Below the pieces are notes generated by a model. It did not search any database and had not been told where the DNA came from. It worked only from the letters and a program-made list of their open reading frames with translations. The translations under genes were made by a program, and so were the position numbers. Below, one piece after another: positions 26,089-35,738 of a DNA stretch of 53,999 nt; positions within the stretch are counted from its first letter, which is position 1; the number at the start of each line of letters is the position of its first letter. Location of the stretch: contig CAMUDN010000010.1 of the NCBI GenBank assembly GCA_947087645.1, positions 1 to 53,999 of the forward strand, written 5' to 3'. Source of the stretch: an uncultured Bulleidia sp. (GTDB lineage Bacteria > Bacillota_I > Bacilli_A > Erysipelotrichales > Erysipelotrichaceae).

Positions 26089-29000
26089 TTAATTTTTTAG
26101 CTTACAATGAGCAATTAATGTGCCTAAAAAACTGATATTTGCAATAATAAAAAGAAAATTATAAAAATTTTTATTCCCTGTTAAAACAGGTTTTTTCTTT
26201 TTATCACTTACATCTACTTTTAATGTTGTAAAAAAAGATTTAATAACAATTGGATATTTTTTATTTTCCATTAAATAACCTGGTGGTGCCTTTATCTCTT
26301 TTAAATAATAACCTGTTTTATCATAATCTAATTTTTTGATAGCCAAACCTTTTTCATTAGTTATTAAATCTATTGGTTTTTTATTTTCATCTCTTACTAT
26401 TTCATCATTGGTATGATAAAGACGATATATAGCTCCTTTTATTTTATATTTTTGATTATCTTGATCACTTTTTTCGATCAAAACTGTAAATTTTTTAAGT
26501 TCATTAATAAAAGAAATATTTATTAGATCTACATATTTGGGAATATAAATTTCTTTTTCTTTACCCTGACAATATCCAAATGGTGTTTTTTCTTCTTGAA
26601 TAAAATATTTTTCACCTCCTTTAACATATTTAGAAATTAACCAAGGCATATCACTTGATATCCATTCAGCTATCTTTTTTCGATCTTCATTTAATAAAAT
26701 TAATTTAGCTCCACGAACTATATGTCCCTTTTGATCAACTTTATGAACATATACTTTTAATGATTTGTTAACCATCCGCAAGCTTTTAATTTTACTATCA
26801 TTAAACACTTGAAAAGGTATTCTTAACGCTATTGCATAACCATTAGGTGCTTCTATTTCTTCTAAAAAATAATTTTTATTTCTTTTTAGACCCTGAATAC
26901 GATGACTTTTATCAGTTGATATCCACTGGTCAATAATTACTCCTTTTTCATCCTTAATTGCTAAATGTGCTCCAATAACTTTTTTATCACTAAGATCAGA
27001 CTTTATAACTTCAACTTTAGTTACATCATTTTGCCATGTAAGAAAATAATCAGTTATCTCTGTATCTTGCTCTTTTAAAATAATATCCTTAGGAACTGTA
27101 TCTAAAATATAAGAATTTGATGTTGCTATTTCCTGTAATTGATAATGACCAAAAAATAAATTATTTATCTGTACTCGACCATCTTTATTTAAACCAATTA
27201 TACCTATTTCCTGACCAAAGATATTTTTAGCTATAGTTCCTTTAGCCATAACTAAAGAGCCATCCAATGGACTATAAATATTTTCCATAGCATACAATCT
27301 AAACTTGATATCATGAAAATCTTTTTGACTAACATCAACATCAGCTAACCAATCTTGCCATGTCTTTTGTATATGTAAACTAGCTGTTTTAATTGTATTT
27401 AAAACGGGAATTAAAACGCATGTATGACCATTTTCATCTTTTCTTTGTAAGCTCGTTTTATCTAAATAAAAATTAAACTTATCACTCTTTATAAAACCAT
27501 TTGGTGCTTTTATTTCTTCAACTTCATAAACACCTGCTTTTAATGCTAAAGGTATATTTAATTCACTTAAATTATCACTTGCATTTTGCCAAGCATGGGC
27601 AATTACTATTTCATTTTTTGCATTTGTTTGAAAAAGATCATATACTTTATCACCTATTTTTTGCCAAACAATTTCATTAATATCTTTACCAAATTCATCT
27701 TTAATACGTCTAATTTTAAATGTTGCCGGACTCAATTGTATTTTTTGTTTTGTCTTTTGATCAATTTTAACTAATTTCACATAAAATTTTTGCACAATAT
27801 TAGAAATAAAATAATCTTGTAATTGCCCATCATTATCTACTTGAAAAATAAATTCCTTAGTTAATAAAGAAATATTTTTATTACCTGCCTTTGTTTGCTT
27901 AACAACATATGTACCATAGGCTAATTTAGAACTTTTAGCTATCCCTTTTTCATTAGTTGTAAAAATAGAATATTCTTTTGCACTCATTTTATGAATATTT
28001 TTTAATGCTTCTTGAAAACTACCATATATCTGAACATATGATTTTAAAATAGCTGTAAATTCACTCTTATTTTCGGGCTTTAAAAAATCAGCTTCTTCAC
28101 TATTACCAAGATATTTATGAATAACAATCATACCTTCCTTTACTTCATCTTGCACAACTTCAAGACGAATATTATTTTTTAAATTAAGCATTGTCTCTTC
28201 ATTTGTATAAATAAGATGTAAATTTTTATTTAGTCGCATACCTATTGGAGCACTTATTTCTTTAAGATAATAAGCCTCATTTGGTAAAAGACCATCAACT
28301 AAATTAGAAATACCATTGTGCAAATAAAAAGTGTTTATTACTTCTTTATTTTTATTTAATAACTGATACTTTGCTGCATCAAAACTATGCACATCGCCTT
28401 GTGGTCTTTTTGTGTCTTTATCTTCTTTTTGTAATTGTAAAGAGTATGTCTTAGCTTGTACTTCAAGCTGAAAATCAGCTATTTCTTCATTTTTATATAT
28501 AGCTAATTTTTGTAGACCTTGCCCATATAAAACATAATTTTTATTTTTGCTATCCGTTGTAAAAACATTTATCTTTTTAGCTTCCTTGACCATTGTTTCA
28601 TCAACATCAAAAAAAAGCTTATCCTTATTTGACCATGCTTTTATCGAACTACTAAATCCTTTTATCTCAAAATCTTGTAATAAACGTGTCAACTGATAAC
28701 GATGTCCTTTAATTGCCTGATGAAAAATCAACTTATCACCTGTTGTTTGTGCAACAATTTGACCACTACTTATATCTTTCAATTGTAAAATACTACTTTC
28801 TAATTGCCTTACTTTAGCTAAAATATCCTGAATTCTTTGCCAAACTATCTGATGATTATATGGTCCATCAACAATAGTCGGTTGATATCCTTTCAAATAC
28901 CATGCATACATTTGAGCAGCCGCATAATTTAAATGATGATCACCTAAACCATTCATAAAAGCATAAGACATAAAACGTGAAAAATGTTTAGCTTGATCTG

Positions 29001-29253
29001 CCATCACTGATGTTAAACTACCTATTTGATATTTATTGCCAAAATGCATATCCACAGCCGGTTCAATACAAATTGCTGGATAACCTTGATGTGTAACATA
29101 ACTTATATATTGTTGTGCCTGTCCTCTTGCTCCCGGTGTAACTTTATATTCCATGCGTTTAACAATCGTTAATTGTTCGGCTTTCACAAGTGGAATATAA
29201 CTAAGAAATAATAAGGAAAGCAAAAAGAAAATTACATATTTCTTTTTTTTCAT
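26089..29253 (-). CDS. Large thioester-domain surface adhesin with Cna-B/SpaA-type repeats
   Basis: 1054 aa. Signal peptide (about 1-25, ending VKA), then a TQxA-type thioester domain: Cys in YPAICIEPAV (about 62) and Gln in AAAQMYAWYL (about 113) would form the reactive bond used to attach to host surfaces. At least six Cna-B/SpaA-like modules follow, each ending in a YxLKEIxAPxGY-type strand (near 340, 590, 710, 805, 890, 990). The C-terminus has KKKKPVLTGN, a hydrophobic segment and a short tail CKLKN, like a sorting signal, but the motif is not a normal LPxTG. Single gene with AAAGGAG before the ATG; no sortase beside it. Confidence 0.88.
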   Translation of the reverse strand: MKKKKYVIFFLLSLLFLSYIPLVKAEQLTIVKRMEYKVTPGARGQAQQYISYVTHQGYPAICIEPAVDMHFGNKYQIGSLTSVMADQAKHFSRFMSYAFMNGLGDHHLNYAAAQMYAWYLKGYQPTIVDGPYNHQIVWQRIQDILAKVRQLESSILQLKDISSGQIVAQTTGDKLIFHQAIKGHRYQLTRLLQDFEIKGFSSSIKAWSNKDKLFFDVDETMVKEAKKINVFTTDSKNKNYVLYGQGLQKLAIYKNEEIADFQLEVQAKTYSLQLQKEDKDTKRPQGDVHSFDAAKYQLLNKNKEVINTFYLHNGISNLVDGLLPNEAYYLKEISAPIGMRLNKNLHLIYTNEETMLNLKNNIRLEVVQDEVKEGMIVIHKYLGNSEEADFLKPENKSEFTAILKSYVQIYGSFQEALKNIHKMSAKEYSIFTTNEKGIAKSSKLAYGTYVVKQTKAGNKNISLLTKEFIFQVDNDGQLQDYFISNIVQKFYVKLVKIDQKTKQKIQLSPATFKIRRIKDEFGKDINEIVWQKIGDKVYDLFQTNAKNEIVIAHAWQNASDNLSELNIPLALKAGVYEVEEIKAPNGFIKSDKFNFYLDKTSLQRKDENGHTCVLIPVLNTIKTASLHIQKTWQDWLADVDVSQKDFHDIKFRLYAMENIYSPLDGSLVMAKGTIAKNIFGQEIGIIGLNKDGRVQINNLFFGHYQLQEIATSNSYILDTVPKDIILKEQDTEITDYFLTWQNDVTKVEVIKSDLSDKKVIGAHLAIKDEKGVIIDQWISTDKSHRIQGLKRNKNYFLEEIEAPNGYAIALRIPFQVFNDSKIKSLRMVNKSLKVYVHKVDQKGHIVRGAKLILLNEDRKKIAEWISSDMPWLISKYVKGGEKYFIQEEKTPFGYCQGKEKEIYIPKYVDLINISFINELKKFTVLIEKSDQDNQKYKIKGAIYRLYHTNDEIVRDENKKPIDLITNEKGLAIKKLDYDKTGYYLKEIKAPPGYLMENKKYPIVIKSFFTTLKVDVSDKKKKPVLTGNKNFYNFLFIIANISFLGTLIAHCKLKN

Positions 29254-29305
29254 TATTTCTCCTTTGCTTACTTATATATTCCCTAAAAAAAATAAATCCA
29301 CAAAA

Positions 29306-30568
29306 TTATTCTTGCAAATAATCTTGTGGATCAGCCATTAATGCTTCTAAATGTATTCCCTTATGATCTAATAAAAAACGGGCTATACCTCCATTATATG
29401 TATATTTTTTTCCTTGTTTAGAACAATATTCTTCTAATTCTAAACGATTCATATGTAATAAATCAGCTGCTAAAATAGTATACATCGTACCATGACCAAC
29501 AATTAACACATAATCACCATCTTTAGCTTCTAAATATATTTTATTTAAAATAAAACGCCAACGTTTTTTAACCATAGCTAAATTTTCACCACCATATTTC
29601 GTGAAATCTTCATGATTCAAATGGCAATCATAAAATGTTTTCAATCCTTTTTCATCCATATGCATAGCTTCTAAACTACCAAAGCAAACTTCTTGTAATT
29701 TTTTTTCTATTGTAAAAGGGATATCTCGCTTAGCTAATATGATTTTAGCTGTATCCATAGCTCTTTTAGCACTTGAAATATATGCTCTTTTAAAAGGTAT
29801 TGTTTGCAATGCAAAACCGGCTTTATGGGCTTGCTTTAAGCCTAAATCAGTTAAAGGAGAATCACATCGTCCTTGGGCTTGATTATGCAAATTAAATAAA
29901 GTTTGACCATGTCGCACATAATAAAGATATATTTTTTTCTTTTCTTTAGGTATCACAATATCCTTAGCTATCGCTGGTTCTTGCAATAAAGAAAAATGAC
30001 CTTGTTCTTCTTTAATGATAAATATACCTGCATTAGGCATATATGACTTTCCTTTAGCTATACATTGTTTACGGTAATCAACTACATTTATATCCAAGAT
30101 GTATGCTAAAAAAGCTAAAGCAACAACTCCATGAGCAACAATCAAAATACGATCATTTTCTTGCGTATTTGCTAAAATTGTTTGCATCATACGTTTAATT
30201 CTAGTTGCTAAAGATTTTTTACTTTCACCACCGACTGGTGAAAAATCTAAATCATCACAACATTGGCGTAATAAAGGACCATATTCAACTTTTTGCCCTT
30301 CCCATTCACCAAAATTAGGTTCTTGTAAATCATCATTGTATTCTATTGCAGTATTTCGACCTTTTAATAAAATTTCTACTGTTTCTCTAACTCTACCTAA
30401 TGGTGAACAGAAAGCTTTATCAAAATATTGTTTTTTTAAAACTTTAGCACTCTGTTTAGCTTGCTTAATGCCTAAATCTGTTAAAGGAGAATCACAACAG
30501 CCTTGTAATTTTTCACTTTTATTAAAAAAGGTTTGACCATGACGTACAAAATAAATAATGCGACTCAT
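29306..30568 (-). CDS. Two-domain histidine phosphatase (phosphoglycerate-mutase family)
   Basis: 420 aa from the ATG at 30568 (AAGGAG ahead). Two complete histidine-phosphatase domains in tandem: the first begins YFVRHGQTFF with second histidine in LIVAHG, the second begins YYVRHGQTLF (about residue 218) with LIVGHG. Both keep the RHG nucleophile histidine, so both could be active. Substrate unknown. Overlaps the upstream paralogue by four bases (ATGA). Confidence 0.88.
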   Translation of the reverse strand: MSRIIYFVRHGQTFFNKSEKLQGCCDSPLTDLGIKQAKQSAKVLKKQYFDKAFCSPLGRVRETVEILLKGRNTAIEYNDDLQEPNFGEWEGQKVEYGPLLRQCCDDLDFSPVGGESKKSLATRIKRMMQTILANTQENDRILIVAHGVVALAFLAYILDINVVDYRKQCIAKGKSYMPNAGIFIIKEEQGHFSLLQEPAIAKDIVIPKEKKKIYLYYVRHGQTLFNLHNQAQGRCDSPLTDLGLKQAHKAGFALQTIPFKRAYISSAKRAMDTAKIILAKRDIPFTIEKKLQEVCFGSLEAMHMDEKGLKTFYDCHLNHEDFTKYGGENLAMVKKRWRFILNKIYLEAKDGDYVLIVGHGTMYTILAADLLHMNRLELEEYCSKQGKKYTYNGGIARFLLDHKGIHLEALMADPQDYLQE

Positions 30569-31830
30569 AAATTCTCCTTCCATTCATTTGCATCTTGCAT
30601 TAATTGAACTAACTTAAAATGATCTTTATACCAATCAAAAAGAGCAATACCACCATGATAACTCTCTTTTTTTCCTTTACTAATTTGTTTTTGTTTCAAA
30701 TCACAGCGTTTAATACCAGCATAATAGTCAACTAATATTGTATAGTATGTACCATGTGAAACAAGTAAAATATTATCACCATTTTTAGCTTGCCAAACAG
30801 CTCTTTGCAAAAAAGATTGAAAACGATGTAATAAATCTTCCTTTTTTTCACCATTATATACTGTAAAATCTTCTCCATGTTGATGACAATACTGTAATTG
30901 AGCCTCTATATTATCATCACGATATCGTCCTTCTAAATCACCAAAATCAAGTTGTTGTAATTGTTTTTCAATGCTTAAAGGAATATCTCTTTGCGCAATA
31001 ATTATCTTAGCTGTATCCACAGCTCTTTTAGCATAAGAACAATATGCTTTTGTAAAAGGTATATGCTGTAAGCGATCATGTACTAATGTTGCTTGTTTAA
31101 TACCTAGATCAGTTAAAGGAGAATCACTTCTTCCCATCACTTTCTTTTGTACATTAAATAATGTTTGACCATGACGAACGTAATAAAAGTGAACTATCTT
31201 ATCTTCTTTATTAACCTGTAATGATGACCAATCAGTTGGTTCTTGTAATAACTTATACTCACCATCTTCATAGCTAAAAATCATTGTACCTGCATTAGGT
31301 AAAAAATCGATTCCTTTTACCTGACATTGATGGCGATATTCTTCAAGATTAATATGCAATAAATTTTTTTGAATTAATTGCATTATAGTACCATGCGATA
31401 CAATTAAAATACGATCATTTTCATGTGTCTTTGTAATAATTTCATGTAAACAATTATTTATTCTTTCACTTGCTTTTTGATAACTATCACCAGCTAATGA
31501 TGACCAATCAAAATATTGAAAACATTTTGCTATTTGTTCATTGTTTTCGATTTCCTGACCTTCTCCTAAACCAAAACTAGGTTCTTGCAGGTTCTCTAAA
31601 TAATGAATAGGATAATGCTGATTTTCGTTTAATATTTCAACTGTTTGACGCACACGACCAGCTGGTGAAGCATAAACAGCATCAAAATATTGTTGATCTA
31701 AGATATCTCTTAACTTTTTAACTTGACGTATACCATCATATGTTAAAGGTGAATCACATCTTCCTTGTAATCTTTTTTCTTGATTAAAGCGTGTTTGACC
31801 ATGCCGTACAAAATAAAATAATCTTTTCAT
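30565..31830 (-). CDS. Two-domain histidine phosphatase, paralogue of the next gene
   Basis: 421 aa. Same double-domain plan as its neighbour: YFVRHGQTRF with LIVSHGTIM in the first half, YYVRHGQTLF with LLVSHGTYY in the second. Repeated elements such as CDSPLT or SDSPLTDLG occur once per domain. The tandem genes therefore hold four related domains made by two rounds of duplication. GAAGGAT precedes the ATG. Broad phosphatase activity is the family expectation; no pathway is indicated. Confidence 0.88.
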   Translation of the reverse strand: MKRLFYFVRHGQTRFNQEKRLQGRCDSPLTYDGIRQVKKLRDILDQQYFDAVYASPAGRVRQTVEILNENQHYPIHYLENLQEPSFGLGEGQEIENNEQIAKCFQYFDWSSLAGDSYQKASERINNCLHEIITKTHENDRILIVSHGTIMQLIQKNLLHINLEEYRHQCQVKGIDFLPNAGTMIFSYEDGEYKLLQEPTDWSSLQVNKEDKIVHFYYVRHGQTLFNVQKKVMGRSDSPLTDLGIKQATLVHDRLQHIPFTKAYCSYAKRAVDTAKIIIAQRDIPLSIEKQLQQLDFGDLEGRYRDDNIEAQLQYCHQHGEDFTVYNGEKKEDLLHRFQSFLQRAVWQAKNGDNILLVSHGTYYTILVDYYAGIKRCDLKQKQISKGKKESYHGGIALFDWYKDHFKLVQLMQDANEWKENL

Positions 31831-31843
31831 AAATATCCTTCAC

Positions 31844-31869
31844 AAAAAAGCCTTGCATTGGCAAGACTT
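31844..31869 (-). terminator. Terminator after aminopeptidase
   Basis: On the minus strand AAGTCTTGC pairs with GCAAGGCTT (one G-U pair) around a four-base loop and is followed by six T residues; it lies just past the aminopeptidase stop. Confidence 0.82.
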
Positions 31870-31871
31870 TA

Positions 31872-33236
31872 TCATTCCATGTCTCTTAAAAAAGCAAAAT
31901 AAGCACGATATGCTTCATATATATCAGCTTTTGAAACAACTTCATTTGGAGCATGCATATTTTGAACAGCTATACCAGCATCAATAACATCCATATTTTT
32001 TTGAGCTAAAATATAAGCAATTGTTCCACCGCCCCCAACATCAACAGCACCTAATTCTGCCATTTGAAAACTAATTTTGTTTTGATCCATAATTTTACGT
32101 ATCTTAGCTACAAATTCAGCACTAGCATCATTTGATCCCGATTTACCACGTGCACCTGTATACTTATTAAAACATACACCTTGACCTAAATAAGCAGCAT
32201 TTCTTGCTTCAAAAGCTGTAGTATATAGAGAATCATAACCTGCTGATACATCAATTGATAACATTGCTGAATGCTCATATAAATCACAAAGATCACTCAT
32301 TGTATTATAGCCTTGTTTAGCTAAAGTACGAATCATTACATGTTCAAAGAAATCAGAATGAGCACCCGTTGCTCCTACTGATCCTATTTCTTCCTTATCT
32401 GTCAAAATTAAAACAGATGTTTTCTTTGGTACTTTTATAGAATTAATTGAACGAATAGATATATAAGCACAAACTTTATCATCATGACCATAGCCTAAAA
32501 TCATTGAACGATCAAGCCCATAATCACGAGCTTTACCTGATGGCACAACTTCAATTTCAGCACTATTGAAATCATCTTCTTCAATACCATATTTTTCTTT
32601 TAATAAATCTAATAAAAATTCTTTAACAGCATCTTTTTCAACACCTTTTTTTGGTCGACTTGCAACTGTTAAATCTAAATCTTCACCTTCAATAACTGTA
32701 GTAGCTGGTTTTTGCATTTGCTTAGCTGCTAAATGTATCAATAAGTCAGAAATGCCAACAACTGGATCATCATCATTGTCACCAATATTAATATCAACTA
32801 ATTGACCATCCTTTTTAGCAACTACACCAACTAATGCTAATGGTCTAGCTACCCATTGATATTTTTTAATACCCCCATAATAATGTGTATCAAAAAAAGC
32901 AATACCATCTTTTTCATAAAGTGGTTTAGGTTTTAAATCCATACGTGGTGAGTCAATATGAGCCCCCAAAATGTTTACTCCTTTTGGCAATGGTTGTTCT
33001 CCGATAACCATCATCATAATATTTTTTTTACGATTAATGACATATACCCGATCACCAGCTTTTAACTCATTAAATTGTTCAAGTGGTTTAAAACCATTCT
33101 CTAAAGCAAATTTTTCGGTATTGCGAACAAATGTTCTTTCCGTTTTAGAACAAGATAAAAATTGCCGATAATCCTCGCCTAGAGCCATTACCTCTTTTAA
33201 TTCATTATGATCTAATTTATCCCACACTGTTGCCAT
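31872..33236 (-). CDS. M18-family aminopeptidase
   Basis: About 454 aa; start taken at the ATG at 33236 with AAAGGGTG ahead (a GTG three codons earlier is possible). Zinc-site motifs of M18 enzymes: ILGAHIDSPRMDLKP, DTHYYGGIKKYQW, LTDKEEIGSVGATG, and the C-terminal MHAPNEVVSKADI. Cytoplasmic, dodecamer-forming family that trims N-terminal residues from peptides. Single gene with its own terminator. Confidence 0.92.
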   Translation of the reverse strand: MATVWDKLDHNELKEVMALGEDYRQFLSCSKTERTFVRNTEKFALENGFKPLEQFNELKAGDRVYVINRKKNIMMMVIGEQPLPKGVNILGAHIDSPRMDLKPKPLYEKDGIAFFDTHYYGGIKKYQWVARPLALVGVVAKKDGQLVDINIGDNDDDPVVGISDLLIHLAAKQMQKPATTVIEGEDLDLTVASRPKKGVEKDAVKEFLLDLLKEKYGIEEDDFNSAEIEVVPSGKARDYGLDRSMILGYGHDDKVCAYISIRSINSIKVPKKTSVLILTDKEEIGSVGATGAHSDFFEHVMIRTLAKQGYNTMSDLCDLYEHSAMLSIDVSAGYDSLYTTAFEARNAAYLGQGVCFNKYTGARGKSGSNDASAEFVAKIRKIMDQNKISFQMAELGAVDVGGGGTIAYILAQKNMDVIDAGIAVQNMHAPNEVVSKADIYEAYRAYFAFLRDME

Positions 33237-33443
33237 ATTTTTCACCCTTTCTTAGCCAGCTTGCACATATCTTATTACTTTATTTAAAAATAATAAATAA
33301 TATATTCAATATATGATATTCTATCACATGGTATTATACCCGTAAATTATACTTATACATCGATAATTAAAAAATTTAATTTAGATCTTATTTTGACAAA
33401 TCATCAACTTATTGATATCTTACAAAAGGAGGATCATTTATTT

Positions 33444-33920
33444 ATGAAAATTTATTTTGCCGCTCCCTTATTTTCCGAAATGGAACTTTTATACAATCAA
33501 CAGTTAGTAACTAAAATACGCACATTATATCCCCAATTAAACATTTATTTACCTCAAGAGCAAATGTCTATTAATGATAAAAATGCCTATGCTGATTCTA
33601 AACAAATTGCTACTACTGATACTAATGAATTACTAAGTAGTCAATTAGTAATTGCTATCCTTGATGGTTGTACAATTGATGTAGGAGTTGCAAGCGAAAT
33701 AGGCATCGCTTATCAAGCTGGTATTCCTATTCTTGCCTTATATTCTGATTCACGCCAAAAAGGTGCTACTAACAAAGAAAAAATTAAAGCTCTCCAAGAA
33801 GTTGGCGAATCACAATTCAGTTATGTTAATCTTTATACGGTCGGCTTAGTTAAATTAAATGGTGAAGTTGTTTCAACATCCAATGAATTACTGCAAAACA
33901 TTACCAAATATATTAAGTAA
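33444..33920 (+). CDS. Nucleoside 2-deoxyribosyltransferase-like protein
   Basis: 158 aa from the ATG at 33444, which follows AAAGGAGGATC; in-frame reading from 33393 would start before that site. Begins MKIYFAAPLFSEMELLYN, typical of the family, with a central VIAILDGCTIDVGVASEIGIAYQAG block that carries the catalytic glutamate region. Transfers or hydrolyses the deoxyribose of nucleosides in salvage. Convergent with comFC. Confidence 0.85.
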   Translation: MKIYFAAPLFSEMELLYNQQLVTKIRTLYPQLNIYLPQEQMSINDKNAYADSKQIATTDTNELLSSQLVIAILDGCTIDVGVASEIGIAYQAGIPILALYSDSRQKGATNKEKIKALQEVGESQFSYVNLYTVGLVKLNGEVVSTSNELLQNITKYIK

Positions 33921-33929
33921 TTACTTTGT

Positions 33930-33959
33930 AAATCTCTAAATAAATTTAGAGATTTTTTT
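33930..33959. terminator. Terminator between convergent genes
   Basis: AAATCTCTAAA (33930-33940) pairs with TTTAGAGATTT (33945-33955), then T residues that overlap the stop codon of comFC on the other strand. Confidence 0.85.
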
Positions 33960-34575
33960 ATTTTACAACATGATCTTTCAACCATCTTCTATTAATTGCT
34001 AAACAATATATCTTAATATCAACATTTTTATCTTTTAATAATGAAATAGCTGCCTTCATCGTTGATCCACTGGTTAAAATATCATCAACTAATAATATTT
34101 TTTTAGGAATATCAACCCTTGGCATAAGATGTATGTTTTTACCAATTTCCTTTCGCTGTTCTAAATTTAATTCTTTTTGATCTTTTTGCCCTTCTTTAAT
34201 AAAAAGCTCCTTTTTATTAAGCGGAATATCTTTGAATATTTCATCTAAATGCGAAAAACCTCTTATTTGTACCTTTGCTAATCGAGAAGGCATAAAAACC
34301 ATTGTATATTGACGATAATAAAACCATATTCGCCATTTCAAACCATATAAAAATATTTGCCTTAAAGCAATATCTCGATTCTCTTTAAATTGTTTTAAAA
34401 TTCGTGAAAATTCTTCATCATATACATAATTACTCCGTAACGGATAACCAAGAAAAGTCATTTTAAAATTAATTACAGGTATTAATAAACGACATTTTTC
34501 ACAAATCAGGTCATTACTTAACAAAATTTCTCGCCATGAATTATTCAATCTTTGATCACATAAAAGACAACGCAT
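33958..34575 (-). CDS. comFC: ComFC-type phosphoribosyltransferase-like competence protein
   Basis: 205 aa. N-terminal zinc-binding cysteines (CLLCDQ and CEKC), a C-terminal PRPP-binding motif ILLVDDILTSGSTM. ComFC works with ComFA in bringing single-stranded DNA into the cell during transformation. Its start overlaps the comFA end by 20 bases. No other competence genes are in the window. Confidence 0.9.
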   Translation of the reverse strand: MRCLLCDQRLNNSWREILLSNDLICEKCRLLIPVINFKMTFLGYPLRSNYVYDEEFSRILKQFKENRDIALRQIFLYGLKWRIWFYYRQYTMVFMPSRLAKVQIRGFSHLDEIFKDIPLNKKELFIKEGQKDQKELNLEQRKEIGKNIHLMPRVDIPKKILLVDDILTSGSTMKAAISLLKDKNVDIKIYCLAINRRWLKDHVVK

Positions 34576-35677
34576 TAGACTCCTTAATTAAATCAATTGC
34601 TTGTAAAACAGGTAATGATTTTCTCCGACACATAAAAAGAACAGAACCAGATGGATATTCTTTTTTACGACCAACTCGTCCAGCTATTTGAATTAAACTT
34701 GCAACATCAAAAACATTATGTTCAGCACATAAGACACAAACATCAACACCAGGAATTGTTACCCCTCTTTCCATAATTGTTGTGCATAATAATAAATTAA
34801 AAGATCCTTGCTTAAATGCTTGTAATACTTGATCTTTATCTTTTGTCTTACTTGTTAATAAAGCACAATTTATAAATAGATGTAAAAAACAGTATAAATT
34901 ATTAGCTAATAAAATGGTTGGTAAAAATAACATAACCGGTTTATTCTTCCGCTTTTGCCACCAAAAATAGAAATTAATAACCAATTTAACAAATGTGCCA
35001 TAACGAATTTTAGGAACTGGTAAAGGTTTACCATGCGGTCTTTGATCTAAGCGAAAAATACATAAATTATTTCTTTTCATAATCCGTTCGTTAGGCGTTG
35101 CACTTAAAAAAATAAAATGCCCTAAGCATGCTCTTTCAGCAAATGACCATAATAAATCATTGTTATTAAAAGGATATGCATCTGGTTCATCTAAAATTAA
35201 GACATTAAAAATTTTATCATATCGATAAAGCTGATGTGTTGTACAAACCACAATATCACCTTTTAAACAATCACTATGACCACCATAAACAGCTACTACC
35301 TTTGCTTTTTTAAAAATACTTTTTAAACGCAAAGATAATTCTTTAACTACTTCACATCTTGGTATTGCAAAACCAATAACTTTCTTTTTAGCTAATTGGC
35401 AAGCTATCGTATCTAATACCATTTCCGTTTTACCCGCACCACAAACACATTTTAGTAAAACATCATGATCTAAAATTTCTCGAGCACATTTATAAGCGAT
35501 TTCTTTTTGCTTATCAGACAATTGATAACCCAAAGTATATTCGTCAACATCTTTAGCACTTATCTTCCAGTTTTCAACTTGATCATCTTTAAAAGTAATA
35601 CATTTACGACAATATAAACCTAAAGGATGCCAATAAAAATACCTTGGATCTTCATTACCACATCTTTTACATTGCAT
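34556..35677 (-). CDS. comFA: ComFA-type DNA helicase
   Basis: 373 aa, shorter than Bacillus ComFA (about 460). Four N-terminal cysteines in two CxxC pairs (CKRCG, CRKC) for zinc, Walker A GAGKTE, Walker B-like LDEPD, motif III SATP, and motif VI region IQIAGRVGRKKEYPSG. ATP-driven DNA translocase for uptake. No clear ribosome-binding site at the ATG; an AAGG lies some 14 bases away, so expression may be low. Confidence 0.9.
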   Translation of the reverse strand: MQCKRCGNEDPRYFYWHPLGLYCRKCITFKDDQVENWKISAKDVDEYTLGYQLSDKQKEIAYKCAREILDHDVLLKCVCGAGKTEMVLDTIACQLAKKKVIGFAIPRCEVVKELSLRLKSIFKKAKVVAVYGGHSDCLKGDIVVCTTHQLYRYDKIFNVLILDEPDAYPFNNNDLLWSFAERACLGHFIFLSATPNERIMKRNNLCIFRLDQRPHGKPLPVPKIRYGTFVKLVINFYFWWQKRKNKPVMLFLPTILLANNLYCFLHLFINCALLTSKTKDKDQVLQAFKQGSFNLLLCTTIMERGVTIPGVDVCVLCAEHNVFDVASLIQIAGRVGRKKEYPSGSVLFMCRRKSLPVLQAIDLIKESNALSFM

Positions 35678-35710
35678 ACTTTATTATTACCTTATAATTA
35701 TCTAATCCAT

Positions 35711-35738
35711 AAAAAAAGATGATTATTTTAAATCATCT
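35711..35738 (-). terminator. Terminator overlapping the ispD stop
   Basis: On the minus strand AGATGATT pairs with AATCATCT around TAAAAT, followed by seven T residues. It begins within the last codons of ispD and separates it from comFA. Confidence 0.85.

Noticed and set aside
27586..27774. Plus-strand open frame inside the surface adhesin
   Set aside because: Cysteine- and phenylalanine-rich antisense translation of an AT-rich gene; nothing protein-like.
33246..33443. Riboswitch before the deoxyribosyltransferase-like gene
   Set aside because: The leader is short and AT-rich and shows no conserved aptamer motif that I recognise.
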